Numbered from the stretch's first letter, positions 8,354 through 16,536 are shown. The stretch: 64,000 nucleotides of DNA from Bradyrhizobium sp. CCBAU 51627 (GCF_028128765.1 NZ_LBJG01000084.1:41247-105246); one strand, 5' to 3'. Numbers and translations are program-made. Notes: a model not told the origin generated them from the sequence alone.

Positions 8354-8421
8354 GCGAACGCCTCCCACATCACGATCGCGACCAGGCCCGCCAGCGCGAG
8401 CGATATCAGATAGACCGTCAT
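8350..8421 (-). CDS. 23-residue membrane peptide
   Basis: A frame of 24 codons encoding a peptide that is almost entirely one transmembrane helix (YLISLALAGLVAIVMWEAF). It has a very good ribosome-binding site (TTGGAGAAACG before ATG) and its stop overlaps the start of the small-terminase-like gene (ATGA), the arrangement of translationally coupled genes. Size, hydrophobicity and signals argue for a real micro-protein. The function is unknown; it could be a prophage membrane or superinfection factor. Confidence 0.5.
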   Translation of the reverse strand: MTVYLISLALAGLVAIVMWEAFA

Positions 8422-8516
8422 CGTTTCTCCAAGAGAAATACAAGAAAACAACAATGCGGCAGATCGCGGCACGAGGCGCGATCGTTTCGGCGCGAACCTT
8501 ATCTCCGTCTTGCGGA

Positions 8517-8774
8517 GGCCGCGGCGGCGCAAGCAAAGGCTCGCGCCGCGGGCCGGCACGTTCGCGCGTGCACGGCCAATAAAGATGGTTCGGACGGCGG
8601 CGCGCTGTTCGGCGCTCCATGAACGCGTTTCAACGAGGGCGAGGCCGCGATGCGCGGGACGCCGTCCGATTCCTGAGATCGAAACGAAAAAGCCCGCAGC
8701 GGATGTCCCGCGCGGGCCTCACAAACTCGTTTCGATGATGCCATTATGCCGGTGTTTTGCCCGACGTGTCAAAC
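8517..8774 (+). repeat. Long dispersed repeat, copy A (palindromic element plus ~160-bp extension)
   Basis: The 3' part (8681-8774) is one of six copies of a dispersed element: GAAACGAAAAAGCCCGC, a GC-rich hairpin with arms GCCCGC and GCGGGC, then ATGATGCCATTATGCCGGTG and TTTTGCCCGACGTGTCAA. The 5' extension (8517-8680) is shared only with copy E at 17755-17988, including GGGCCGGCACGTTCGCGCG and TCCATGAACGCGTTTCAACG. The shared block lies just upstream of a small-terminase-like gene in both places. Confidence 0.85.
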
Positions 8775-8832
8775 TGCGAATTGCAATCGGAGCAAGGCCC
8801 GTCGCGATCGAAACGCTGCGATCCCGCGGCGA

Positions 8833-8925
8833 CATGAAAAAACCCGCTGCGGATCGCTCCGCGCGGGCTGAACTGAACTCTCTCGATCATGCCACTATGC
8901 CAGTGTTTTGCCCGACGTGTCAAAG
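8833..8925 (+). repeat. Dispersed palindromic repeat, copy B
   Basis: Hairpin AACCCGCTGCGGA / TCCGCGCGGGCT, followed by GATCATGCCACTATGCCAG and TTTTGCCCGACGTGTCAA. Same orientation as the other copies. It lies just past the 3' end of the nuclease gene, 59 bp after copy A. Confidence 0.85.
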
Positions 8926-8963
8926 GACATTGAGCGGGGTTAAAAAAACTCGACCATGGATCG

Positions 8964-10583
8964 CTAGTCTTGGCGAAGCAGCGGCTGTATCCAGCGAGAG
9001 AACCATTCTTCCGCATCATTTGGCTTATTGCTCGAGGCATCAAGTCCCCAGACCGGCGGTGGAATGGCATAGCCCGGCTCATCAGCGAATGCACTGAGCG
9101 GGCTGCTTACCCGCTGGGGGTGCCTTCCTTGCTCTCGCCAATTGCTAAATCGAGCGTCGAACTCAGGAGAAGGCAGATACGGCACCGGCGCGCTACCCGA
9201 CTCGAACACGCTACCCGCATTCGAGGCGTTCACGCGAGTGAGACGCCGGACTTCTTCAGGCGCAGCGACTTCCGCTGCAGAATGCATCGTCGCATCCGGC
9301 ACGCTCGGCGGCTGGGTGGGCATTGTTCCGGCCGGGATCCCAGGCCAATTGCCGAATCTTTCGGCGAAATTGTCGACCCGGCCTGGCTCGCTGGCTGTCA
9401 CCAAAAGTGGCGATCCCGTTCTGGATTCACCGACTGAAGGACCGCCTCCAGCAATGCTCTCACGATCCAACGAGGCAAAAGAAGACGCTCCCTTTGCAAA
9501 GACCCTTTCATCGCCAACTTCAGTCGGATTTGCGGAACCAGACTCTAGGCCGCGCCCGCTGGCGGCGCCCGCAACCGCGCCAACACCTAGCGCCGCCACG
9601 AGCCACGCAGGCAACGTGAAAGCTGCTACACCGAGAGCAGCCGCGCCCGCGAGCCAAGGGAGAAGAGATGAGCCGGATGTGGAGGAAGAGGGATAGGCCA
9701 ATCCTGGCGATCCTGCAGATGAAGGATAGATCAGTCCCGTGGCCATATCGTACTGCAGAGTTGGATCTTCCGGCGGCGCGGCAGTGCTCGGAGGTGGCTG
9801 TCCAATCCGTTGCCAAGCCGGGTCCAGCGCAGGAAAACCGCGCAGCCCAAAAGTTAGAGAGGAATTACCAGGTGTAAATCCTTCCGGCTGCTTCACCTCG
9901 TCCGGGGACATCGGAATGAAGCCGGGCAGCCCGGTGTTGACAAAAGATGGCACCAAACCTGGAAGCTCGGGAACCGATCCAATCGCAGTGAACTGTCTTG
10001 AGATCGGAGAGCCTTTAGGAAATTGGTTTCGTATCTTGATACGATCTTCAAGGCTCAGCGTGCTGGTCGGGGAAAGGATGGGCCAGTGAAGGGCTCCATT
10101 CCATTGCCCAGATCCACTCAGCTGATTGATCGTGTCCAGCATCTCCTGAATTTGATCTTCATTGTCTTTGGCATAGCTCCTCCAATTCTTAAACCATCTC
10201 TCGTTCGCCGCGTTTGCCTGCTCGCGAGTCACCCCAGTTGGCGTGTTGGGAAATAGATGGCCATTCGCCTGCGCGTATTTGGCCGCGGCCAAAAGCCTAT
10301 TCAGATCGGAAGCAATCTCGTCGAACCGCGATTCGCGGCCCGCTACGCCAGCCGCGAACTCATCTGTTGACTCGACCTCATCGAGGTATTCCAAGAACCC
10401 ATTGTAATACGATCGAAGATGTCCTCCGGAGTGTGGGCTCGACTTGAGATCGTCGGCAAGTCCCTGCGTGGCAGGTAGAGCCATACGATTCTTGATCCCA
10501 TCAATGTCGAAGCGATTAGCCAGGCGGTTTATGACCGGATGTTCTGCAAGAAGTTGAGGCAAGATGTGATGAATCGGAAACAT
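8964..10583 (-). CDS. AHH-type HNH-superfamily nuclease toxin candidate
   Basis: 539 residues from the ATG at 10583. The first 70 residues carry the AHH nuclease signature: HHILPQ (H5, H6), a FDIDGIKNRMALP segment, and HSGGH (H51, H55). AHH domains act as DNA- or RNA-cleaving toxins in polymorphic toxin systems, usually at the C-terminus of a large secreted protein; here the nuclease is N-terminal. Next comes a helical region, a proline-rich linker, a hydrophobic span (about 307-343), and a tail with recurring FxxRFxNW-like units (FAERFGNWPG, FDARFSNWRE, EEWFSRWIQPLL). The same frame continues upstream through one TGA into a leader. An Imm11-type gene lies upstream on the same strand. The nuclease call is good; the route to a target cell is unknown. 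Confidence 0.7.
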   Translation of the reverse strand: MFPIHHILPQLLAEHPVINRLANRFDIDGIKNRMALPATQGLADDLKSSPHSGGHLRSYYNGFLEYLDEVESTDEFAAGVAGRESRFDEIASDLNRLLAAAKYAQANGHLFPNTPTGVTREQANAANERWFKNWRSYAKDNEDQIQEMLDTINQLSGSGQWNGALHWPILSPTSTLSLEDRIKIRNQFPKGSPISRQFTAIGSVPELPGLVPSFVNTGLPGFIPMSPDEVKQPEGFTPGNSSLTFGLRGFPALDPAWQRIGQPPPSTAAPPEDPTLQYDMATGLIYPSSAGSPGLAYPSSSTSGSSLLPWLAGAAALGVAAFTLPAWLVAALGVGAVAGAASGRGLESGSANPTEVGDERVFAKGASSFASLDRESIAGGGPSVGESRTGSPLLVTASEPGRVDNFAERFGNWPGIPAGTMPTQPPSVPDATMHSAAEVAAPEEVRRLTRVNASNAGSVFESGSAPVPYLPSPEFDARFSNWREQGRHPQRVSSPLSAFADEPGYAIPPPVWGLDASSNKPNDAEEWFSRWIQPLLRQD

Positions 10584-10631
10584 GCGACCGATGCTTTCTG
10601 GCGCACGCCGGCATCCGAGCTGACCATGAGC

Positions 10632-10784
10632 TCAGTCGGCATTTTTGATTGCAATCGATTGGTGAGACGGCCAGCGATTGGAGCTGGCATTGGATTTGCG
10701 CGCCGCAGTCGGTGCAGCCGCGCTAGTTAGTATTGCTGCTAGGCGAGCAAGTACTCTCGACGTCGGCGCCTGAACCGACGGCAT
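10632..10784 (-). pseudogene. Detached in-frame leader of the nuclease gene, ended by TGA
   Basis: An ATG at 10784 opens a 50-codon frame (MPSVQAPTSRVLARLAAI...NRWPSHQSIAIKNAD) that stops at TGA 10634-10632. The stop is exactly in frame with the nuclease gene, and the 16 codons between it and the ATG at 10583 are open. One sense codon in place of TGA would give a protein 67 residues longer, with the nuclease motif no longer at the extreme N-terminus. Either the gene carries a nonsense mutation and is expressed only by re-initiation, or the true start is 10583 and the leader is chance. There is no clear ribosome-binding site at either start. Confidence 0.45.
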
Positions 10785-10949
10785 GACGCAAACGTGCGGC
10801 CGCACCAAAGACTGGCGCCGTGCCTCTTATGCTATGTTTGTGGAAAAGGGACCTTCGTTCCCTAGAGGAAGAAGCGTTGCGTAAAGGTCAACAAGTGACC
10901 AATGTTCGCTTTCGACTCTTGATATGCGAGATCGTGCACCAACGTGCGA

Positions 10950-11594
10950 TTACCCACGGGACACATCTTCGAAGCTTATTCCCCTCATACCGGCCTCCCT
11001 GCACGCATCCTTCATGATTTGATCACAAATGACGCCAACCCAGAATCGTGGTCTGAAGATATGGGCTGAACCGACGGCCTGTTGTTTAAAGACCAGTCGG
11101 GCCCCGGCCATAAGATCATATCGCCTGTACGGGGTCCCATCATCCACGATTGTGCCTTGCGACTTTTGCTCGTCGATAGCATCGAGTACGCGAATGACGT
11201 CGCAAAGCCAGTAGGTTGGCGCAGCCGGTCCAGTCAACGATCGCGTTTCGCACTTCAAGAATACTACGCCCTCTCGATCTATACTTTCGAGAAGATCCTT
11301 CATCCGATCGGATGCGAGCCGAAAGCCGTAAAAAAGCTCCCAGTCGCCTGGTGCCCGACCAAGAGATCGGTCGATCAGCAGGCGCGGCGATTCGGGGAGT
11401 GGCGGAAAGCCGCGCCGGCCCGGCGGCGGCATTAGAAGGCGGCCCCCATTCAGAGCGGCGGTATTTTCGATTTTTACCCCTGGCGCAGTGTGAAATCCGC
11501 CTATTGATACACGGTAGAATTTTGCAGTCTTTGGTTTTCGCATGCGCTTCTCAATCGAGGATGCAGCCATGAATTGTCGTCTCATCTTCCTCAC
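10950..11594 (-). CDS. Imm11 / DUF1629 immunity protein (MXAN_0049-type)
   Basis: Up to 214 residues. The body matches the Imm11 (DUF1629) family: DLLESIDREGVVFLKCETRS, YWLCDVIRVLDAID, and the characteristic end GSAHIFRPRFWVGVICDQIM then EAGMRGISFEDVS. MXAN_0049 of Myxococcus xanthus, the family prototype, neutralises the neighbouring nuclease MXAN_0050 in kin discrimination. The likely partner here is the nuclease encoded downstream on the same strand. The longest start is a GTG at 11594; the ATG at 11543 (MRKPKTAKFYRV) fits the family's N-terminus better. The DUF4261 gene lies 36 bp upstream, suggesting one transcript. Confidence 0.8.
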   Translation of the reverse strand: MRKMRRQFMAASSIEKRMRKPKTAKFYRVSIGGFHTAPGVKIENTAALNGGRLLMPPPGRRGFPPLPESPRLLIDRSLGRAPGDWELFYGFRLASDRMKDLLESIDREGVVFLKCETRSLTGPAAPTYWLCDVIRVLDAIDEQKSQGTIVDDGTPYRRYDLMAGARLVFKQQAVGSAHIFRPRFWVGVICDQIMKDACREAGMRGISFEDVSRG

Positions 11595-11630
11595 AGGCGC
11601 TATCGCGCTGAGTAAGCGAGCTATGCTCCG

Positions 11631-12410
11631 TTAGGGCGAGCCGTCCGTACAAAGAAACACGGGCATGCCGTTGAACTGGTCGGAATTCTTGTAGCGCACA
11701 GCGATGCGCTCGTTCGCGTCGCCGCCAAATGTATCGCCCTCTTTGAGCACGCGTCCATGCTCGATGAGATAGACGGCAAGGCCGGCCACCCTTTCGATCA
11801 GCGCCTCGAGCGTCAGCCCGGAGGTCTCGAACTGAATCTCGCGATCGACAAAAGCGGTCAGCCCCATCGTTACCGCACCGATGCCTCTTTGCCAGCGGAA
11901 AGGCAGGACATCGACCCAGAGCGAGAAAGGATAGTCGGGGAACGGCGCATAGGATCGCCGGGAGAAGTGCAGCCAATGATCAGCCGGTCGTGCGACCTTG
12001 CCATCCCAGACCACGGCGCAGCATTCCGGCACAGTCGCTATCAACGCGCCGATAACAGCAGTCATCAAACGAGCCTTGGGCAGTAATGGCTGGCTTTGTC
12101 CGACCACCGAGACGATCAAATGACCGCGGTGTCGCGCCGCGACGGTGTTCGCCTCCGGCCAGGCCATCGTCGTGCGCGACCACAACCCTGGATCCTGTGG
12201 AATGGGCGCCGGCATTGACATCACGGCGATGAGTTGATCGCCGCAGTGGAGCACCGATCCACCCGCGGAACGCTGGCGGATAGCCGCCGCATCGGCCTCC
12301 ATCTCCGCCGCCAGCTCCGGGTGGCGGGTGCGAAGCGCCTCGGCAAGCGCGACCATGTCCGGCGTTGCCGGTCTCTCCAGCAAGACAAGCCCAAGAAAGG
12401 ATCTACTCAT
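11631..12410 (-). CDS. DUF4261 domain protein, possible second immunity protein
   Basis: About 259 residues from the ATG at 12410, with GAGG 8 nt upstream. It opens with FLGLVLLERPATPDMVALAE and continues with a globular alpha/beta pattern and few charged repeats, consistent with DUF4261, a family without established biochemistry that is seen near polymorphic toxin and immunity genes. No signal peptide or membrane span is seen. Its position as first gene of the DUF4261, Imm11, nuclease series on one strand suggests a role in the same system, which is inference from context. Confidence 0.6.
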   Translation of the reverse strand: MSRSFLGLVLLERPATPDMVALAEALRTRHPELAAEMEADAAAIRQRSAGGSVLHCGDQLIAVMSMPAPIPQDPGLWSRTTMAWPEANTVAARHRGHLIVSVVGQSQPLLPKARLMTAVIGALIATVPECCAVVWDGKVARPADHWLHFSRRSYAPFPDYPFSLWVDVLPFRWQRGIGAVTMGLTAFVDREIQFETSGLTLEALIERVAGLAVYLIEHGRVLKEGDTFGGDANERIAVRYKNSDQFNGMPVFLCTDGSP

Positions 12411-12575
12411 CACAGCCTCGGTCGGGATCGAGCGTCAGACAAATTCATTGTCACTCGCCCTCGGGTTGAATCGAACATACAGGGAACAAAGTCAACATCT
12501 TTCTCGCCCGCGGCTAATTCGAAATTTTAACGTCAAGCGCGGAGACGATTGACAGGCACAATGAGCGATCGGATC

Positions 12576-12666
12576 CAAAAGCAGAAAGCCCGCGACGGAT
12601 GTTCCGGGCGGGCTGCAAACTCCTTCAATGATGCCATTCTGCCAGTGCTTTGCCCGACGGGTCAAG
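12576..12666 (+). repeat. Dispersed palindromic repeat, copy C
   Basis: Hairpin arms AGCCCGC and GCGGGCT around CGGATGTTCCG, then CAATGATGCCATTCTGCCAG and TTTGCCCGACGGGTCAA. Together with copy D it flanks the 5' side of the nuclease/immunity cassette. The 12414-12575 stretch before it shows nothing else I can support. Confidence 0.85.
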
Positions 12667-12758
12667 CTTCACTTATGATAAACCGAACATGCTCGGCAAC
12701 TTGAGACGCCGGACAATTATCGTGCTCCAACGGTCACCATCGCATCGATGACATCAGC

Positions 12759-12850
12759 ATGAAAAAGCCCGCGGCGGATGCGTTCCGCGCGGGCTCACCT
12801 AAGATTTCGATGATGCCATTATGCCGGTGTTTTGCCCGACGTGTCAAACG
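12759..12850 (+). repeat. Dispersed palindromic repeat, copy D
   Basis: The best-preserved copy: GAAAAAGCCCGCGGCGGATG, TTCCGCGCGGGCTC, TTCGATGATGCCATTATGCC and GTGTTTTGCCCGACGTGTCA. The stem AGCCCGC-GCGGA / TCCGC-GCGGGCT is near perfect. Same orientation as all other copies. Confidence 0.9.
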
Positions 12851-12895
12851 AACGATCTGGCAGCGTGGCGCGTTGGTCGATCAGGAGGATCGGCC

Positions 12896-13096
12896 ATGAC
12901 TTCAAGAACAGCTGCGCCCAAATCGCCGCGAGATCTGCCGAGACGGAGGCCGCGCATGGACAAGGAGCGGGAGAGGCAAGCGGCTGTCATCGCGGACGCC
13001 GGCGAGACTGAAGACAACAGCCGCGATCTCGTGCACGGCGAGGGTGGAACCATCGACCGGCCGACCACGCCCGGCGAACTGTCCAGGGACGATTAG
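12896..13096 (+). CDS. Small conserved hydrophilic protein (66 aa)
   Basis: 66 residues from the ATG at 12896, preceded by a near-perfect AGGAGG. The sequence is highly charged: PRRRPRMDKERERQAAVIAD, then GETEDNSRDLVHGEGGTI. Small proteins with this DLVHGEGGTIDxP pattern are, as far as I recall, conserved in Bradyrhizobium. No structure or function is evident; it looks soluble and probably disordered. The frame is also open upstream through repeat D, but that part is repeat-derived. Confidence 0.7.
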   Translation: MTSRTAAPKSPRDLPRRRPRMDKERERQAAVIADAGETEDNSRDLVHGEGGTIDRPTTPGELSRDD

Positions 13097-13216
13097 GCCG
13101 CCGCTTCCGGCAACGCCCCTCCTCCCAGCTTGATATGTGGTGCGCTAGGGGCTTGCTTCAAGCGCCAAGCCCCGGTGTACACCCCGCGCCTCACAGCCAG
13201 CCGAGGGGGTCACCAC

Positions 13217-14737
13217 ATGCCTGTCCTGCTTCCGAAGTCACGCGCGCGCATCCGCACCTCACTGAGGCGAGACGCGCACGTGGCCGACCATGCCGTCATC
13301 ATCGCCGGCGGCGGGCCGACCGGATTGATGCTGGCCGCGGAGCTGGCGCTCGCCGGATGCGATGTCGCGATCGTCGAGCGCCGCGCCAGCCAGGGTCTCA
13401 CGGGCACGCGGGCCGGCGGCCTGCACGCGCGCAGCCTCGAGATCCTAGATCAGCGCGGCGTGGCGGATCGCTTCCTGCGCGAAGGCAAGGTCGTCCAGCT
13501 CGCCGGCTTTGCCTGGACGCGGCTCGATATCGGCGATCTGCCCACCCGCCATCCTTACGGGCTCGCGCTGCGGCAAAGCCACATCGAACGCATCCTGGCC
13601 GACTGGGTCGCCGAACTCGGCGTCCCCGTTTATCGCGACCGTGAGGTGAGCGATGTCGTGCAGGACGAGGCCGGCGTCGACGTGACGCTCGCTGGCGGCG
13701 AGATCTTGCGCGCGGAATACCTCGTCGGCTGCGACGGCGGCCGCAGCCGGGTGCGCAAGGCGGCCGGCATAGCATTCGCCGGCAAGGATCCGACGCTCAG
13801 CAACCTCATGGCCGAGGTCGAGATGCGCGAGACGCCGGCATGGGGCCTGCGTCACGATGCGCTCGGCTTTCACGGCCTCAGCACGAGCGAGAGCGGGCGT
13901 GTGCTGGTGGTCATGACGGAAGCAACGTTCGATCGCAGCGGCGAGCCTTCCTTGCGCGACCTCAGCGAGGCGCTCGTTGCCGTGTACGGCACCGATTTCG
14001 GCGCCCATAGCCCGGCCTGGATCTCCCGCTTTACCGACGCGGCGCGGCAGGCCGTCTCCTATCGCGCAGGGCGCGTGCTGCTCGCTGGCGATGCCGCGCA
14101 TATCCATCACTCCGTCGGCGGACAGGGCCTCAACACCGGCCTGCAGGATGCCGTCAATCTCGGCTGGAAGCTGGCGCTGGTGGCAAAGGGCGTTGCGCCC
14201 GACAGCCTGCTCGACAGCTACCATGCCGAACGCCATCCCGTCGCCGCGCGCGTCTTGCGCAACACGCGTGCGCAGATCGCCTTGCTCCGCCGCGACGACG
14301 ACGGCCTTAAGGCCGCGCGCGAGGTGATGTCCGAACTGCTTGCGATGGACGCGCCGCGCCGGCGCTATGGCGCGATGATGAGCGGGCTCGACATCCACTA
14401 TGATCTCGGCGACGGGCATCCCCTGCTCGGCCGCCGCGTGCCCGATCTCGCATTGGCGATCGAAGGCCGGCCGCAGCCTCTGTTCACGCTGCTGCACCAG
14501 GCGCGCGGCCTGCTGCTCAATCTTGGTGGGCTTGAGGACCTCGACATCTCGCCCTTCGCCGATCGCGTCACGCGCATCGATGCCGTCCATGATGGCGCAT
14601 GGGAACTCCCGTCCGTCGGCGCGGTCTCGGCGCCGAAGGCCGTGCTGGTGCGGCCCGACGGCCATGTGGCGTGGGTGGGTGATCAGGGCAGCGGCGGACT
14701 TGCCGAGGCGCTGACGCGGTGGTTCGGCGCGGCATAA
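13217..14737 (+). CDS. FAD-dependent aromatic-ring monooxygenase (PheA/TfdB/MhpA-like)
   Basis: 506 residues from ATG 13217, which has GAGGGGG 7 nt upstream; GTG 13280 (VADHAVIIAGGG) is a plausible shorter start. The Rossmann motif VIIAGGGPTGLMLAAELALA binds FAD. The DG motif appears as GCDGGRSRVRKAAG. The flavin-binding GD motif is LLAGDAAHIHHSVGGQGLNT followed by GLQDAVNLGWKLA. Length and motif order fit group A flavoprotein hydroxylases that use NAD(P)H to add oxygen to phenolic rings or polyketides. It stands alone, so the substrate is open. Confidence 0.88.
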   Translation: MPVLLPKSRARIRTSLRRDAHVADHAVIIAGGGPTGLMLAAELALAGCDVAIVERRASQGLTGTRAGGLHARSLEILDQRGVADRFLREGKVVQLAGFAWTRLDIGDLPTRHPYGLALRQSHIERILADWVAELGVPVYRDREVSDVVQDEAGVDVTLAGGEILRAEYLVGCDGGRSRVRKAAGIAFAGKDPTLSNLMAEVEMRETPAWGLRHDALGFHGLSTSESGRVLVVMTEATFDRSGEPSLRDLSEALVAVYGTDFGAHSPAWISRFTDAARQAVSYRAGRVLLAGDAAHIHHSVGGQGLNTGLQDAVNLGWKLALVAKGVAPDSLLDSYHAERHPVAARVLRNTRAQIALLRRDDDGLKAAREVMSELLAMDAPRRRYGAMMSGLDIHYDLGDGHPLLGRRVPDLALAIEGRPQPLFTLLHQARGLLLNLGGLEDLDISPFADRVTRIDAVHDGAWELPSVGAVSAPKAVLVRPDGHVAWVGDQGSGGLAEALTRWFGAA

Positions 14738-14785
14738 ACACGGCAGGCGTTGCTGAAGCAAACAAGCCCGCGGCGCGGCTTGCGA

Positions 14786-15118
14786 TCAGTCGCCCGTGGG
14801 CGAGCTGTAGGACGGCTGCCCGCCGTGCTGGGATTCGTCGTACACGCCGTATGTCCGGTAGGGATGCTCCCGCCGCCCGAAGTAATAGCCCGGCGCAGGA
14901 GCGTAGGCATAGACATAGTCCGGGTCTGGGGCATAGCCATAGTCGGGACCCGGCGCATAGGCATAGGCCGACGAGGCCGCGCCTGCGAGGAGAGCGCCGG
15001 CAATCAATCCGCCGGCGAATCCAGGGCCGAAGTGCCGGGCCTGGGCGGGCACCGTGGTCGCAATTCCGGTCAGCGCCAGCGCGCCGACGGTTGCACAAAT
15101 GCGTGCTGATGATCTCAT
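14786..15118 (-). CDS. Secreted Gly/Tyr-rich small protein
   Basis: 110 residues from the ATG at 15118. A Sec signal peptide is visible (ICATVGALALTGIATTVPAQ, cleavage after AQA), followed by a glycine/alanine hydrophobic stretch (FAGGLIAGALLAGAASSAYA) and a tail rich in Tyr, Pro and Asp (YAPGPDYGYAPDPDYVYAYA). The protein at 26929-27351 has the same plan and a very similar GPGxAGGLxAGAxxxG segment, so they are paralogs. Probably a periplasmic or surface protein; function unknown. Confidence 0.7.
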   Translation of the reverse strand: MRSSARICATVGALALTGIATTVPAQARHFGPGFAGGLIAGALLAGAASSAYAYAPGPDYGYAPDPDYVYAYAPAPGYYFGRREHPYRTYGVYDESQHGGQPSYSSPTGD

Positions 15119-15204
15119 GCTCAACCTTTCCAAGCTGTGTGGTGAACCAACGCCGGCGGCTCGTTGTGGTTGCCTGATATGCACGTGAAAGGATCGTCAT
15201 GAGA

Positions 15205-15245
15205 ACGGCTCCGGCGCAGACGGGGGGCACGCGCGCCGGAGCCGT
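15205..15245. repeat. 13-bp inverted repeat
   Basis: Perfect arms ACGGCTCCGGCGC and GCGCCGGAGCCGT with a 15-nt spacer. There is no adjacent T-run on either strand, so it is not a canonical terminator. It lies about 90 bp upstream of the secreted Gly/Tyr protein's start and could be a structured leader or a protein site. Confidence 0.5.
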
Positions 15246-15753
15246 CATTCCAGGCCGACCAGTCGGCGGCAGGGCCGGCCGTCTCTCCAAATCAGGTTCG
15301 AAGCGGGAAGTTCCAAACGGCGAAAGCCGGCGCGTCCGTCAGTGCTCCTGTTGGGCGATCTTGGATGCTTCGTTATGGATGCGATGGATCGGCGCGCGAT
15401 GGTTCGGCATGGACGTGCTCCCTGGCTTTGCAGGCGGGCGCACACTCTCGGTCTCTCAGCCACCGACGCCCACGGACAGAGCCTTGGCCGGTGATGGGAG
15501 ATAAACGACCCGAAGTCGCTCTTGTTCAAAAGTGAACTTTAGACTCGCCGGTGTGCAAGATGAGTAAACGGCTGAAAACGCTCAAACATCGCGTGAGAAA
15601 ATGTCGCGGATATTTTCGCGCCAATGTATCAAAGGATGAAGACTCCCTTCGAGACGGGTCGTACAGTTAAGCATCACCGCAAGGCCCGTGGCAGATATCG
15701 GTGATGAGAACGCCGGTCGCGCTCCCGCCTTCCTCGAACATGGGAGCAGCGCC
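15246..15753. other. Intergenic region, no supported gene
   Basis: About 500 bp with only weak frames of poor composition on both strands. A short palindrome GTTCA-AAAG-TGAAC is at 15524-15537. The sequence turns AT-richer near 15580-15630, just upstream of the pair of small plus-strand genes, where their promoter may lie. Confidence 0.4.
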
Positions 15754-15954
15754 ATGTTGAAGCGGCGTCGTTTCAAGCAAACCAAGACACTTTCCCAGAG
15801 ACTCGCGGACGAAGCCGCGCAATTGCGCGAAGAGGCGCGCGTGCTGGCGCCGGGACGGCGCCGCGAGCTGTTGCTGCGCCGGGCGCGGCAGGACGAATTG
15901 GCGATGCAAATCGACGCCTGGCTGCATTCACCGGGCCTGAGGGCGCCGACATGA
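15754..15954 (+). CDS. Small conserved helical protein (66 aa)
   Basis: 66 residues from the ATG at 15754, with GGGAGC upstream. The pattern LSQRLADEAAQLREEARVLA, PGRRRELLLRRARQDELA, then WLHSPGLRAPT, is one I recognise as a short conserved protein of Bradyrhizobium and relatives: two helices and a conserved WLxSPGLRxP end. It overlaps the next gene by ATGA and they are surely co-translated. A longer start at 15688 is possible. Function unknown. Confidence 0.75.
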   Translation: MLKRRRFKQTKTLSQRLADEAAQLREEARVLAPGRRRELLLRRARQDELAMQIDAWLHSPGLRAPT

Positions 15955-16145
15955 CACAACAATATCGCGCCTATCTGGTCGGCGAGAACGGCGTCTTCCG
16001 CTCCGCCGAAGCGTTCGAGGCGCAAAGCGATACGTCGGCCCTCGACTTCGCGCAGCAGTTCGCGCGGCGCGGCGATGTCGAGGTCTGGCAGCTCGGCCGG
16101 AAGATCGGTCTGCTGAAGGGGCCGCGGCCGCACGAAGCCTCCTGA
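15951..16145 (+). CDS. Small conserved protein (64 aa)
   Basis: 64 residues beginning in an ATGA overlap with the previous gene. The sequence YRAYLVGENGVFRSAEAFEA followed by DVEVWQLGRKIGLL has the plan of a small beta-alpha-beta protein widespread as a conserved hypothetical in Rhizobiales (YRAYLIGxDGxF ... VELWQLDRKI). No catalytic residues are apparent. Operon membership is clear from the overlap. Confidence 0.75.
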   Translation: MTQQYRAYLVGENGVFRSAEAFEAQSDTSALDFAQQFARRGDVEVWQLGRKIGLLKGPRPHEAS

Positions 16146-16173
16146 TGCGAAGCGGGCGCGAGGGCGGGCGCGG

Positions 16174-16431
16174 CTACGCGGCCCGCGACACTTGCGCCGT
16201 CCGCTCGACCTGCGCCTCCAGCAGGGCGATCGAGGTCCGCAGATTGTCGCGGCGCGCACGCAAGGTCTGCGCCAGCATGGAATAGGTGGGGCTGCCGGGA
16301 TCGGCATTCCCGGCCTTGCGCTCTTCCTCGGCAATGTCGCTCTCCAGCATCTGCATCCGCCAGTTGAGGTCGGAGATGAGCGCGTGGAGCTTCAAGGACG
16401 CGGTCGCTTCGAAACGGGACGTTGACTGCAT
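16174..16431 (-). CDS. Small coiled-coil protein (85 aa)
   Basis: 85 residues, ATG at 16431 with GAGGCGATC upstream. Predicted to be almost wholly helical (LHALISDLNWRMQMLESDIA, LRARRDNLRTSIALLEAQVE) with heptad-like spacing. It is convergent with the pair of small plus-strand genes. No function assigned. Confidence 0.6.
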   Translation of the reverse strand: MQSTSRFEATASLKLHALISDLNWRMQMLESDIAEEERKAGNADPGSPTYSMLAQTLRARRDNLRTSIALLEAQVERTAQVSRAA

Positions 16432-16536
16432 GTGATCGCCTCAATCTGAAACGGCCCGATGGGCCGGGTGGGGATTGAGACATCACGGAGCAAAAGCGAT
16501 GCCACGCCCTTGGACGAACCGGCGAGCCTCAGCGCC

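Noticed and set aside
13445..14761. Long antisense frame (438 codons) opposite the FAD monooxygenase
   Set aside because: It mirrors the GC-rich codon pattern of the real gene, has no recognisable domain, and the plus strand carries complete FAD-binding motifs.
15199..15529. Frames of 94-101 codons on both strands next to the 13-bp inverted repeat
   Set aside because: Poor composition, no start signals and no similarity to known families.
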